Source: Streptomyces sp. NBC_00425 (lineage in GTDB: Bacteria > Actinomycetota > Actinomycetes > Streptomycetales > Streptomycetaceae). From it: a stretch of DNA of 64,000 bases. The first letter of the stretch is position 1; the number at the start of each line of letters is the position of its first letter. Positions 35,092-44,521 of this stretch are shown piece by piece. The notes beneath the pieces are model-generated. The model made no database searches and was not told the DNA's origin. It saw only the letters and a program-made list of their open reading frames with translations. The position numbers and the translations under genes were made by a program. The DNA lies in assembly GCF_036030735.1 (NCBI RefSeq), contig NZ_CP107928.1, positions 5,828,001 to 5,892,000 of the forward strand, written 5' to 3'.

Positions 35092-35410
35092 CCTGCCGCC
35101 CGGGTGAGGCCGGCCCCGCGCGGGTTGGCGTGAGGCCCGGTCGACCGTCCCCGATTTCGCCCCACTCCTCGCACTGGTCCTCGCCCCGGCCTTCGCCTTC
35201 GCCCCGCCCCTGCTCCGCCCTTCGCCCTTCGCCCCGCCCCACCCTTCGCACTGGCCCTCCTCACGGCCCGAGCCCCCGGCCCGCGCGAAGCGCCCCGCCC
35301 GAAGCGCCCCGCCCGAGGCGTAGCGCCCCGGCCGCGTGGAGTGCCCCTCTGAGCGCCTCGCCCTGGCTGGCGGTGCGCCCGGTGCGCCGCGTCCGCGCGG
35401 AGCGGGGCCC
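35092..35410. other. Intergenic region with C/G-rich short repeats
   Basis: No gene is supported in these 319 nt. The stretch from about 35160 to 35330 is built from imperfect repeats of CTTCGCCCCGCCCC and GAAGCGCCCCGCCC, low complexity rather than a clear element. Confidence 0.5.
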
Positions 35411-36415
35411 TCACAAAGTCCCGATGTCCCATCGCGGCATTTTCGGGGCCCGCCGGGCCGGCGTCCGCCCGCTCAACAGGATCAACCGGGCCGCGCGGTG
35501 CCGCTGCCCCGCGTACGGCTCCAGCAGTTCCAGCATCACCGAGTCGTCGGCCTCGCGGTCCCCGGCCAGCGCCCAGCCCACGATCCCCGGCAGATGCAGA
35601 TCCCCCACGGTCACCGCGTCCGCCGCGCCGTGACTGCGCTGTACGGTCTCCGCCGACGTCCACGGCCCGATCCCCGGCACCACCTCCAGCCGGGCCTGCG
35701 CCGCGGCCGGCTCCATCCGCAGTGACTCCTCCAGCCGCCCGGCCACCCGGACGGCCCGCAGGATCGTCGACGCCCGCTTGTCGTCGACGCCCGCCCGGTG
35801 CCACTCCCACGACGGGATCAGCGCCCACGTCCGCGGCGCCGGCATCACCCACAGCCGTCCGTCGGCCGCGGGCCCGGGCGCCGGCTCGCCGAACTTGCGG
35901 ACCAGCAGCCGCCACGCCCGATACGCCTCGTCCGTCGTGACCTTCTGTTCCAGGATCGACGGGATCAGCGACTCCAGCACCAGACCGGTCCGCGTCAGCC
36001 GGAGCCCCGGCCGCCGGTGCCGCGCCGTGGCCACCAGACGGTGGCGGGGCTCGAAGGCCTCCGGCGCGTCCGCGGCCCCGAGCAGCTCCGGCAGCTGCTC
36101 CAGCAGCCACTCGGCCCCCGGTCCCCACGCCTCGGCGCGCACCGACCCGTCGTGGGCGGCCACGCGCAACGTCCCCGGCCCTGCCGGGGTGAGACTGGCC
36201 CGCCACACACACCCGTCCGGAGTCGCCCGGAACGTCGGATCGCCCGGCCCGCGGCGCAGCGGACCGAGCACCAGCCCGAGGTCGAGCGGCCCCTCGGGCG
36301 CCCAGTGCCGCACCCGCCCCGGCGTCGGAGCCTGCCGGGGCACCCCGGCGGGCACGCCGACATGACCGCCGCGCACGGTGGTGCGGGTGGGCCGGGGAGA
36401 GAAGCGTCCTGCCAC
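35411..36415 (-). CDS. AlkA-like DNA-3-methyladenine glycosylase (HhH-GPD family)
   Basis: A 334-aa base-excision repair protein. The core (about 170-310) contains SILEQKVTTDEAYRAWRLLV, the helix-hairpin-helix LEVVPGIGPWTSAETVQ and the following VTVGDLHLPG, where the Asp matches the catalytic acid of AlkA/HhH-GPD glycosylases. The N-terminal part corresponds to the AlkA accessory domain. Start is GTG at 36415; no strong ribosome site is visible and the frame stays open well upstream. The preceding fbiB gene is on the same strand, 122 nt away across a small repeat. Confidence 0.85.
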   Translation of the reverse strand: MAGRFSPRPTRTTVRGGHVGVPAGVPRQAPTPGRVRHWAPEGPLDLGLVLGPLRRGPGDPTFRATPDGCVWRASLTPAGPGTLRVAAHDGSVRAEAWGPGAEWLLEQLPELLGAADAPEAFEPRHRLVATARHRRPGLRLTRTGLVLESLIPSILEQKVTTDEAYRAWRLLVRKFGEPAPGPAADGRLWVMPAPRTWALIPSWEWHRAGVDDKRASTILRAVRVAGRLEESLRMEPAAAQARLEVVPGIGPWTSAETVQRSHGAADAVTVGDLHLPGIVGWALAGDREADDSVMLELLEPYAGQRHRAARLILLSGRTPARRAPKMPRWDIGTL

Positions 36416-36470
36416 GAGTGAAGTCCCGGGTCGTACGAGAGGGGGTCGGATGAGGGTAAGGGCCGGAGGA

Positions 36471-36529
36471 AGGAACCAGGAGCCGGACGAAGGAACAGGA
36501 GCCTGAGGAAGGAACCAGGAGCCGGACGA
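36471..36529. repeat. Three-unit about 20-nt direct repeat
   Basis: Units at 36471-36490, 36491-36509 and 36510-36529; the first and third are identical and the middle one is 19 nt with three differences. A partial fourth copy precedes them. Located between fbiB and the AlkA-like gene. Confidence 0.85.
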
Positions 36530-36537
36530 CAGAGCAG

Positions 36538-37872
36538 TCAGCGCACCTCGACGAAGTCGGCCACCTCCCGTTCCCCGCGCGCCCGTGGTTCCCCGGCCGC
36601 GTGTCCGACCGCCACCGCGCCCATCGGGTCCCAGCCCTGCGGCAGTTCGAGGACCTCCCGGACCACGTCCCGGCAGAACATCGTCGACGACACCCACGCG
36701 GACCCGAGTCGCTCGCCGGCCAGCGCGACCAGGAAGTTCTGCACGCCGGCGCCGGCCGCCACCACGAACATCTCCCGCTCGGCCGCGTCCCGCCGGGCGT
36801 CCCCGTAGGTGTGCGAGCCGTCCATCACCAGACAGGGGACGACGAGATACGGCGCGTGGCGCAGGACGTCGCCCCGCCGCACCCGCTTCGCGATGGACTC
36901 CTCGGACTTCCCGTCCCTGCGCAGATCGGCGACCCACGCGTCCCGCATGGCGTCCAGCAGCCGGATCCTCGACGCCTGCGACTCGAGCAGCACGAACCGC
37001 CACGGCGTGGTGTGATGCGGCGCCGGCGCGGTCACGGCCGCCGCCACCGCCCGCCGGACCGCTCCCGGGTCGACCGGTTCGTCGGTGAAGGAGCGCACCG
37101 TCCGCCGCTGGGTCACGGCCAGCCGGACCGCCTCGGAGGTCCCGAGGCGGAACATGTCGTCGCGTGCGCCGCGCACCATGGCCCGGGCGCCCGCTGCGGC
37201 CTCCGCGGACCCCGCCGCGTCGTCCTCGGCCACGACGACGTGCCCGAGTCCGCGCACCACGGCCACGGGGAGCCCGGCCGCCTTGCCCTTCACGAGATCC
37301 CCCGCGGCGGCCAGCTCGTCCGCCGTGGCGACGACGGTCGCGCTCAGCGGATTGCCGTACGCGTCCGTGCCCCCGCGCAGGTCGTCCAACACCCGTACGC
37401 CGGCGGCGCCGATCGCGACGTCCGTGAGCCCGGCCCGCCAGGGACGCCCGAAGGTGTCGGTGACGAGGACGCCGACGTCGACGCCGAGCGCGTCCCGCAG
37501 CCCGTCCCGCAGCGCCCGCGCGGACGCGTCGGGGTCCTCGGGCAGCAGCAGCACCGTCCCGGAGGGGGTGTTGGAGGCGTCGACGCCCGCGGCGGCCATC
37601 ACCAGGCCCTGTCGGTTCTCGACGATCCGCAGCGCTCCGCGCCGGGCCACGACCCGGACCGTCTCGGCGTCGATCGCCGCCTCCCGGTCGTCCGCCCGGA
37701 CGATTCGGCCCTCCGCCTTGGACACGATCTTCGAGGTGACGAGCAGGACGTCACCGTCGGCGAGCCGCGGCTCGGCGGAGGCGATCAGCTTGGCGAGGTC
37801 GTCGCCGGACCGCACCTCGGGCAGCCCGGCCACGGCCCAGACCCGGTAGCCGTTCTCGATGGACCCGCTCAT
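36538..37872 (-). CDS. fbiB: Coenzyme F420:L-glutamate ligase with nitroreductase domain
   Basis: A 444-aa bifunctional protein of F420 biosynthesis. The N-terminal CofE-like half (about 1-245) adds glutamates to F420-0 using GTP ([39 protein letters not shown]). The C-terminal half (about 250-444) is an FMN nitroreductase-fold domain ([29 protein letters not shown]) that in mycobacterial FbiB reduces dehydro-F420. The ATG overlaps the fbiA stop (ATGA), so both are made from one message. Confidence 0.95.
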   Translation of the reverse strand: MSGSIENGYRVWAVAGLPEVRSGDDLAKLIASAEPRLADGDVLLVTSKIVSKAEGRIVRADDREAAIDAETVRVVARRGALRIVENRQGLVMAAAGVDASNTPSGTVLLLPEDPDASARALRDGLRDALGVDVGVLVTDTFGRPWRAGLTDVAIGAAGVRVLDDLRGGTDAYGNPLSATVVATADELAAAGDLVKGKAAGLPVAVVRGLGHVVVAEDDAAGSAEAAAGARAMVRGARDDMFRLGTSEAVRLAVTQRRTVRSFTDEPVDPGAVRRAVAAAVTAPAPHHTTPWRFVLLESQASRIRLLDAMRDAWVADLRRDGKSEESIAKRVRRGDVLRHAPYLVVPCLVMDGSHTYGDARRDAAEREMFVVAAGAGVQNFLVALAGERLGSAWVSSTMFCRDVVREVLELPQGWDPMGAVAVGHAAGEPRARGEREVADFVEVR

Positions 37873-38828
37873 GCGGCCCGCACCTCCTCCGCCAGCCGCA
37901 ACGCCTCCCGCGCCATCTGCGCGGTCGCGTCGAGGTCGGTCATCATCAGCGGGACGGCCCGGCAGCGGACCCCGGCGGCCTCCACCTGACCGACGGCGCC
38001 CGCGTCCACCGTGTCGACGAGCCAGCCGTCGAGCAGCCCCGAGCCGTAGTGCTCGGCCACCGCCGCGGCCGTCGACTCCACGCCCACCGCGGCGAGCACC
38101 TTGTCGGCCATGCCGCGCACCGGTGCGTCGCCGACGATGGGGGAGAGGCCCACCACCGGCACGCCGGCCTCGGCGATCGCCTCGCGGATGCCGGGCACGG
38201 CGAGGATCGTGCCGACCGAGACGACCGGGTTCGACGGCGGGAAGAGGACGACGTCCGCCTCGGCGATCGCCTCCAGCACCCCCGGAGCCGGCTTGGCCTG
38301 CTCGGCGCCGACGGGCACGACGGCCACCGCCGGCACCGACGCGCGCATCCGCACCCAGTACTCCTGGAAGTGCACGGCCTTGCGCTCGCCGTCGACCTCG
38401 ACGGCGACATGCGTCTCGACCCGGTCGTCCGTCATGGGGATCAGCCGTACCCCCGGCTTCCACCGGTCGCACAGCGCCTCGGTGACCGCGCTCAGCGGAT
38501 AGCCGGCGCCGATCATCTGCGTCCGCACGATGTGCGTGGCGAAGTCACGGTCGCCCAGCCCGAACCACGCCGGTCCGGCGCCGTACGCCGCGAGCTCCTC
38601 CTTCAGGTGGAAGGTCTCGTCGGACCGCCCCCAGCCCTGCTCCTCGTTGATGCCGCCGCCGAGCGTGTACATCACCGTGTCGAGGTCCGGGCAGACCTTC
38701 AGCCCGAAGAGATGGATGTCGTCGCCGGTGTTGCCGATGACCGTGACGTCCGCGTCCGGCACGGCCTGCTTCAGACCGCGCAGGAACCGGGCACCGCCGA
38801 TGCCGCCTGCCAGAACCACAATGCGCAT
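37869..38828 (-). CDS. fbiA: 2-phospho-L-lactate transferase (F420 biosynthesis)
   Basis: A 319-aa enzyme joining the phosphoenolpyruvate/lactate-GMP moiety to Fo to form (dehydro-)F420-0. The family start [46 protein letters not shown] split across about 32-60, and [15 protein letters not shown] are diagnostic. It leads the fbiA-fbiB pair; fbiC and the guanylyltransferase gene fbiD are not in the window. Confidence 0.96.
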   Translation of the reverse strand: MRIVVLAGGIGGARFLRGLKQAVPDADVTVIGNTGDDIHLFGLKVCPDLDTVMYTLGGGINEEQGWGRSDETFHLKEELAAYGAGPAWFGLGDRDFATHIVRTQMIGAGYPLSAVTEALCDRWKPGVRLIPMTDDRVETHVAVEVDGERKAVHFQEYWVRMRASVPAVAVVPVGAEQAKPAPGVLEAIAEADVVLFPPSNPVVSVGTILAVPGIREAIAEAGVPVVGLSPIVGDAPVRGMADKVLAAVGVESTAAAVAEHYGSGLLDGWLVDTVDAGAVGQVEAAGVRCRAVPLMMTDLDATAQMAREALRLAEEVRAA

Positions 38829-39044
38829 GAGGGCAAGTCTCGCAGGCGGCGCCGACGGCACGACGCCCGGTTGTGGACGACGGGCCGCTTGTGGACATCG
38901 CGGTCACCCGCCCGAGCGGCCCCCGTCTCCCGCCCCCGCCGGCGGGCGCCCCCACAGGCGCCCCCACAAGCGCCCGCGCAGGCGTCCCGACGGGCGTCCG
39001 ACGGCGTCGGCGCGACCGGGCCGCCCGGCCGCCGGGACCTCGTC

Positions 39045-39590
39045 CTACGCTCCGACGACGCCCGCGTGCCCCTGCGCGCCGACGGGCGTGCAGGCCACGG
39101 CGGACGCGCCGACGGAACCGCTCCGCGACTCGCTGTGCATGGGCATCTCCGTGAGCCCGGGGAAGTACACGTGCAGACTCACCGCGGGCTCGAGTGCGTC
39201 GTTGACGACCTCGTGCGCGTACCCGGGCGCGAACACGCGCTGGGTGCCGGCCGCGAGCACGCGCTTGCCGCGCTCCGTGCGCTCGGTCAGCACGCCGTCC
39301 AGGACCGTGAGCACCCCGGAGGAACGGCCGTGGTCGTGCAGTCCGCTGCCCTGACCGGGCACCCAGGACAGCAGCCACACCTCGTAGCCGGGGCCGGTGC
39401 GCAGCCGGTGGTACCAGCGGGTCGTCGCGTCGTAGCGGACCAGGTGCTCCCACTGGGAGCGGTCGTCCGCGAGGGAGCGGGCCAGGCCGACGAACTCGGC
39501 CACCGTGGCGGGATGCTCGCGCGGCGCCTGGAGAAGGTGCGGGACTTCGAGGATGTCGCCGGCGATCTGGAGGTCGCTGTCGCTGTTCAT
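39045..39590 (-). CDS. Cysteine dioxygenase-family protein
   Basis: A 181-aa cupin. The motif GSGLHDHGRSSGVLTVLDG supplies two of the three iron-binding histidines and YAHEVVND the third, as in bacterial thiol dioxygenases that oxidise cysteine to cysteine sulfinate. Length and motif spacing fit the type I bacterial family. The ATG follows CGAGGAAC. It is divergent from whiB across a 733-nt control region. Confidence 0.88.
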   Translation of the reverse strand: MNSDSDLQIAGDILEVPHLLQAPREHPATVAEFVGLARSLADDRSQWEHLVRYDATTRWYHRLRTGPGYEVWLLSWVPGQGSGLHDHGRSSGVLTVLDGVLTERTERGKRVLAAGTQRVFAPGYAHEVVNDALEPAVSLHVYFPGLTEMPMHSESRSGSVGASAVACTPVGAQGHAGVVGA

Positions 39591-40219
39591 GGGGTGCGGT
39601 GTTCCTCGGAGGAAGAGGCGGAAGAGCGTGGGGGTCGGCGGGGTGCCGCGTACCGTCCGCCCGGATCACGGGTGGATCAGCGAGGCCCTGGTGTGGGCCG
39701 GAGAAGGGCAGCGGCCGAGTCGCGGTGGACTCGACGGGTACAGCCGGAGCGCGTTGGGCTCAACAGCTGGAACAGCGACAACAGCTACAGCGAGCGCGGG
39801 CAGCACCGTGGGACCCGGCGGAGCCGGTCGAGGTGAGTGCCAAGTTCGCGAGCATGCCCACTAGAACAGCGGCTCACACCTTCACTGTCAACTCGACACC
39901 CAGGATGTGGGACGGGGTTCACCTCATCAGGTTCATCTCCGAGGTGAAAGGTTTGTGCACCCGCCGACCGGGACACATGGCGCACATGCCGAGCGCGCAA
40001 GCCGCACGGCGATCCGTGATCGGGCTGTGATCCGCTTCGCTTCCGCGCGTGTGCCGCAACGAGATCGAACCTCTGGGCGTCTTTCCCTGTACAAGCACCG
40101 CGCAGGGCCGGCGGCCCTCCGGGGCTTCATCTGCTTGTCAAGGTTTATGGCGATTTGAACACTTACCGCATGGCCTTGGTTCCGCAGAGTGAATAAGGGG
40201 CCCAATAGCAGATCTCGGC
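39591..40219. other. Long control region between the dioxygenase gene and whiB
   Basis: No supported gene. The GC content falls from about 40120 onward, the usual sign of promoters in this genome. A small hairpin AGGGCC-GGC-GGCCCT lies at 40104-40118 and a TTGTCA at 40135-40140 could be a -35 of a distal whiB promoter, without a convincing -10. Confidence 0.5.
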
Positions 40220-40249
40220 TTGACTCGCCCGGAGCAGCACACTTGTAAT
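40220..40249 (+). promoter_or_regulatory. Proximal whiB promoter
   Basis: A -35 TTGACT (40220-40225) and -10 TGTAAT (40244-40249) separated by 18 nt, giving a leader of about 70 nt. TCACTC-GTGTCG just downstream (40251-40262) resembles, but lacks the centre base of, the BldD-type half-site pair; whiB is a known developmental target in S. coelicolor. That assignment is tentative. Confidence 0.6.
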
Positions 40250-40323
40250 TTCACTCGTGTCGTTCAGCCGGAATCGGTAACGGCCACGTCACGGGGACGC
40301 GAAAGACAGAGCGAGGGGCGCAC

Positions 40324-40587
40324 ATGACCGAGCTGGTGCAGCAACTGCTGGTCGACGACGCGGACGAGGAACTCGGCTGGCAGGAGCGCGCGCTGTGCGC
40401 CCAGACCGATCCCGAGTCCTTCTTCCCCGAGAAGGGCGGCTCCACCCGCGAGGCCAAGAAGGTCTGCCTCGCCTGCGAGGTCCGCTCCGAATGTCTCGAG
40501 TACGCCCTCGCGAACGACGAGAGATTCGGCATCTGGGGCGGCCTCTCCGAGCGGGAGCGCCGCCGACTGAAGAAAGCCGCGGTCTGA
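40324..40587 (+). CDS. whiB: WhiB sporulation transcription factor
   Basis: An 87-aa Wbl protein. The four cysteines of the 4Fe-4S cluster are C25, C48, C51 and C57, followed by the FGIWGGLSERE turn and a basic C-terminal DNA-binding segment RRRLKK. The sequence and length match WhiB itself rather than other Wbl proteins as I remember them. WhiB works with WhiA to start sporulation septation in Streptomyces. Start ATG at 40324, with GAGGGG upstream. Its neighbour downstream is a large membrane glycosyltransferase on the same strand. Confidence 0.95.
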   Translation: MTELVQQLLVDDADEELGWQERALCAQTDPESFFPEKGGSTREAKKVCLACEVRSECLEYALANDERFGIWGGLSERERRRLKKAAV

Positions 40588-40795
40588 GCGCCGCCCGCTG
40601 GGCTGCAGGAGCGGCGGCACGGCATGCCGGCAGCGAGGCACAGGGGTCCGAACGGCCCGTCGCAGGTGGGTTGTCCACAGGCGGCGGGCCGTCGTCCTGC
40701 CCAGCCGATAGTGTGGGCGCTCGTCCGAGACACCCCGCCGCCCCCACACGGCGCAGGCGTCCACCGCAGTCCAGCGAACCGGGGCCCGTACCTCG

Positions 40796-43700
40796 ATGTC
40801 CGTGCACAGCCACACGGCAGCCCGCCATGACGGCGCTGTCACACCTGAGTTCCCGCGTCATGTAGTGACCGCGGTGATCGTCTCCCACGACGGGGCCCGC
40901 TGGCTGCCCGACGCGCTCGCCGGGCTGCTCGGCCAGGAGCGCCCCGTCCAGTCCGTCATGGCCGCTGACACCGGCAGCTCGGACGACTCCGCGCGACTGG
41001 TCTCCGAAGCCCTCGGCGACGACCGCGTCCTGCACCTCGCCCGGCGCACCGGGTTCGGCCAGGCCGTCGAGGAGGCCCACCGCACGGCCCCCGTCCTCAC
41101 CCCCGAGGAACTGCCCTACCTCAAGCGCCCCAGCGGCTGGGACCCCGTCACGCGCACCTGGCGCGACGACGCCTACGACCTGCCGGAACTCCCGCACGGA
41201 GAGCCCGTCCAGTGGCTCTGGCTGCTGCACGACGACAGCGCCCCCGAACCCGACGCGCTCGCCGAACTGCTGCGCGTCGTGGAGAACGAACTCGAACTCG
41301 GCCGTGACGACGTGGCCGTCGTCGGACCCAAGCTCCGTGGCTGGTACGACCGCCGCCAGCTGCTCGAGGTGGGCGTCACCATCGCCCACTCCGGCCGCCG
41401 CTGGACCGGCCTCGACCGCCGCGAACAGGACCAGGGCCAGCACGACCACGTCCGGTCCGTGCTGTCCGTGTCCACCGCCGGCATGCTGATCCGCCGCGAC
41501 GTCTTCGAACAGCTCGGCGGCTTCGACCGCCGCCTCCCCCTCATGCGGGACGACGTCGACCTGTGCTGGCGCGCCCAGGCCGCAGGCCACCGCGTCCTCA
41601 TCGCCCCCGAGGCCGTCGTGCGGCACGCCGAGGCCGCCTCCCGCGAACGCCGCACCGTCGACTGCGCGGGCCGCACCAGCGCCTCCCCGCACAAGGTCGA
41701 CAAGGCCGGCGCCGCCTACACCCTCCTCGTCAACAGCCGCACGGCCCTGCTGCCCTGGGTCCTGGTACGCCTCGTCCTCGGCACCCTGCTGCGCACCGTC
41801 GCCTACCTCGTCGGCAAGGTCCCCGGACAGGCCGTCGACGAGATCCGCGGCCTGCTGAGCACCCTGCTGCGGCCCGAGCGGATCATCGCCGGACGCCGCA
41901 GGCGCGGCCGCGCGACCGTCGACAAGGACGAACTGCGCCCCCTGTTCCCGCCGCCCGGCGCGACCGTGCGGGCCACCATCGAACAGGTCGCCGGCGACCT
42001 CTTCGGCTCCTCGGACCCCGACGCCGTCGCCGGAGCGGGCCGGCACGGCGGCGCCGTCGAGTCGGGCCCCGGCGGCGACGACGCCGAGTTCCTGGAGATC
42101 GAGCAGTTCGCCCGCCTCAAGCGCATCGCCCGCAAGCCCGGCCCGGTCCTCTTCGTCATCCTGCTCTTCGTCTCCCTCGTCGCCTGCCGCAACCTCCTCG
42201 GCGGCGGCGCGCTCGCCGGCGGCGCCCTGCTGCCCGCCCCGCCCGACGCCTCCGACCTGTGGGCGCGCTACACCGACGCCTGGCACACGGTGGGCGCCGG
42301 CGGCACCGCGTCCGCCCCGCCCTACCTCGCGATCATCGCCACGCTGGCCACCCTGCTCCTCGGCTCGACCGGCCTCGCCCTCACCGTGCTGCTCGTCTGC
42401 TCCGTTCCCCTGGCCGGCGTGAGCGCCTACTTCGCCTCCCGGCCGCTCGTCGAGTCGCGTCTGCTGCGCGCGTGGGCGGCCGTCGTCTACGCCTTCCTGC
42501 CCGCCGCCACCGGCGCCCTCGCCGGCGGCCGCGTCGGCACCGCCGTCCTGGCCGTCCTGCTGCCGCTCATCGCCCGCGCGGGCGCCGCCGCCGGCGGCCT
42601 GACGCAGCGCTCCGGCGGCCGCGGCAGCTGGCGCGCCACCTGGGCCTACGCGCTGCTCCTGACCGTCGCCACCGCGTTCACGCCGATCGTCTGGCCCATC
42701 GCCCTGGTCCTCGGCCTCGCGGTCCTCGTCCTGCGCCGCGGCGACATCACCGCCCACGGCCTGCGCTTCCTGGCCCAGCTCGGCACGCCCCTGCTGATCC
42801 TCGCGCCCTGGTCGCTTTCGCTGCTGCCGTTCGGCTTCTTCACCCAGGCCGGCCTCGACTTCGGCCCGTCGGCCGCCACCGCGCTCGACCTGCTCGGCGC
42901 GAGTCCCGGCGGCCCCGGCACCGTCGAGGGCCTCATGCTGATCGGCATCGTGCTGGCCGCGCTGGCCGCCCTGCTGCGCTCCGAACGCCACTTCGGCGTC
43001 TGGGCGGCCTGGGCGGTCGCCCTGGTGGGCCTCGTCTTCGCCGTCCTGTCCAACAACTCCACCTGGGCCGGCCCCGCCACCCTCGTCTACGGCATCGCCC
43101 TCCTCGCCGCCGCCGTCATCGGCGCCGAGGGAGCACGCACGCGTGTCGCCGAACAGAGCTTCGGCTGGCGCCAGCCGGTGGCCGTCCTCATCGCCTTCGC
43201 CTCGGCCGCGGGTCCGCTGCTCGTCGCCGCCGGCTGGATGATCGGCGGCGCCGACGGCCCCCTGGAGCGCCGCGACCCCGTCCAGGTGCCCGCGTTCGTC
43301 GCCGAAGAGGCCGGCGGCCGCGACCAGGCCCGCACCCTCGTCCTCGACAGCGACTCCGCCGCACACGTCGGCTACATGCTGGTCCGCGGCTCCGGCGCGC
43401 GCCTCGGCGACGCCGAACTCGCCGCGGCCGACGGCGAGAACGCCCAGCTCGACAAGGTCGTCGCCAACCTCGTCGCCGGCTCCGGCGCCGACCAGAGCGA
43501 CCAGCTCGGCAAGTTCGCCGTGGGCTACGTCCTCGTCCACAAGGGAGCTCCCCGCGAGGTCGCCCGCGTCCTGGACGCAACGCCCGGCCTGAAGCGGCTC
43601 AGCCAGCAGGACGGCAGCGCGCTGTGGCGGGTCGACCAGGAGGTCTCCCGCGCGGCCGTCGTCGCCGCGTCCGGCAAGGGCACGCCGGTCCCGGTCGCCG

Positions 43701-44521
43701 CAGGCCCCGTCGACATCCACACCACGCTGCCCGCCGGCGCCGCAAGCCGCGTCCTGCGGCTGGCCGACGCCGCCGCCGACGGCTGGACGGCCACCCTCGA
43801 CGGCAAGCCCCTCACGCCCACCACCGTCGACGGCTGGGCCCAGGGCTTCGAACTGCCCGCCTCCGGCGGCACGCTGAGCGTCACCTACGACGACCCGCTC
43901 ACCCACACCGTCTGGCTGTGGGCCCAGGGCCTCCTCTCCGTCGTCCTGGTCGTCCTGGCCCTCCCCGGCCGCCGCCGCGACGTCGACGACGACCTCCCCG
44001 AGGAGGATCCCGTCCCCGCCCAGGCCGTCGAGGGCGAGGGCCGCCGCGCCCGACGCCTGCGCGCCCAGGCCGAGGCGGAGGCCGAAGAGCCCGGCCAGGA
44101 CGGCGAGTTCCCGGTGCCCGCGCAGGAGGCGCAGCCCCCGGCCGCGGTCCCCCAGCAGCAGTCCTACGGGGACTGGAGCGGGCCGGAGCAGCCGGCCTAC
44201 GCGGGCGCCGAGTACGGCGGCTACCCGGCCGGCCAGTACCCCGACGCCCAGCAGTACCCGGCGGGCGGCTACGACCAGCAGCAGCAGTCCTACGACCCCT
44301 ACCAGGCCGGCCAGTACGAGCCGTACGCCTACGACGGCCAGGCCCAGCAGGCGCCGTACGACCCGAACCAGCCGCAGCAGGCCTACGACCCGTCCGCCTA
44401 CGACCCGTCGTCGGCCTATGACCCGTCGGCCTACGGCCAGGGCGGCTACGACCCCGCCTACGACCCGGCCCAGCACCCCCACGGCACCGGCAACGAGCGC
44501 CCCGACGGGAGCCAGCAGTGA
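40796..44521 (+). CDS. Giant membrane glycosyltransferase, family 2, with Tyr/Gln/Pro-rich tail
   Basis: A 1241-aa protein. A GT2 domain (about 24-290) has VVTAVIVSHDGARWLPDAL, WLWLLHDDSAPEPDAL with the DD metal site and MRDDVDLCWRAQAAGH. A linker leads to a membrane region of roughly ten or more helices (about 325-345 and 440-815), an extracellular-type segment (about 820-1030), a last helix (HTVWLWAQGLLSVVLVVLAL), then a charged stretch and a C-terminal tail of about 140 residues repeating YDPSAYDP and YPxxQ. It probably glycosylates or polymerises an envelope sugar; substrate unknown. It is coupled by GTGA overlap to the DUF5719 gene. Confidence 0.9.
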   Translation: MSVHSHTAARHDGAVTPEFPRHVVTAVIVSHDGARWLPDALAGLLGQERPVQSVMAADTGSSDDSARLVSEALGDDRVLHLARRTGFGQAVEEAHRTAPVLTPEELPYLKRPSGWDPVTRTWRDDAYDLPELPHGEPVQWLWLLHDDSAPEPDALAELLRVVENELELGRDDVAVVGPKLRGWYDRRQLLEVGVTIAHSGRRWTGLDRREQDQGQHDHVRSVLSVSTAGMLIRRDVFEQLGGFDRRLPLMRDDVDLCWRAQAAGHRVLIAPEAVVRHAEAASRERRTVDCAGRTSASPHKVDKAGAAYTLLVNSRTALLPWVLVRLVLGTLLRTVAYLVGKVPGQAVDEIRGLLSTLLRPERIIAGRRRRGRATVDKDELRPLFPPPGATVRATIEQVAGDLFGSSDPDAVAGAGRHGGAVESGPGGDDAEFLEIEQFARLKRIARKPGPVLFVILLFVSLVACRNLLGGGALAGGALLPAPPDASDLWARYTDAWHTVGAGGTASAPPYLAIIATLATLLLGSTGLALTVLLVCSVPLAGVSAYFASRPLVESRLLRAWAAVVYAFLPAATGALAGGRVGTAVLAVLLPLIARAGAAAGGLTQRSGGRGSWRATWAYALLLTVATAFTPIVWPIALVLGLAVLVLRRGDITAHGLRFLAQLGTPLLILAPWSLSLLPFGFFTQAGLDFGPSAATALDLLGASPGGPGTVEGLMLIGIVLAALAALLRSERHFGVWAAWAVALVGLVFAVLSNNSTWAGPATLVYGIALLAAAVIGAEGARTRVAEQSFGWRQPVAVLIAFASAAGPLLVAAGWMIGGADGPLERRDPVQVPAFVAEEAGGRDQARTLVLDSDSAAHVGYMLVRGSGARLGDAELAAADGENAQLDKVVANLVAGSGADQSDQLGKFAVGYVLVHKGAPREVARVLDATPGLKRLSQQDGSALWRVDQEVSRAAVVAASGKGTPVPVAAGPVDIHTTLPAGAASRVLRLADAAADGWTATLDGKPLTPTTVDGWAQGFELPASGGTLSVTYDDPLTHTVWLWAQGLLSVVLVVLALPGRRRDVDDDLPEEDPVPAQAVEGEGRRARRLRAQAEAEAEEPGQDGEFPVPAQEAQPPAAVPQQQSYGDWSGPEQPAYAGAEYGGYPAGQYPDAQQYPAGGYDQQQQSYDPYQAGQYEPYAYDGQAQQAPYDPNQPQQAYDPSAYDPSSAYDPSAYGQGGYDPAYDPAQHPHGTGNERPDGSQQ

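Noticed and set aside
39599..40205. Small genes in the whiB upstream region
   Set aside because: Candidate frames have no ribosome site, no domain and overlap one another on both strands; the region reads as control sequence.
40289..44482. Stop-free minus-strand frame of about 1397 codons antisense to the giant glycosyltransferase
   Set aside because: It lies entirely opposite a gene with clear domains, its translation is Gly/Arg/Ala/Val low complexity, and long antisense frames are expected at this GC content. It also runs through whiB.
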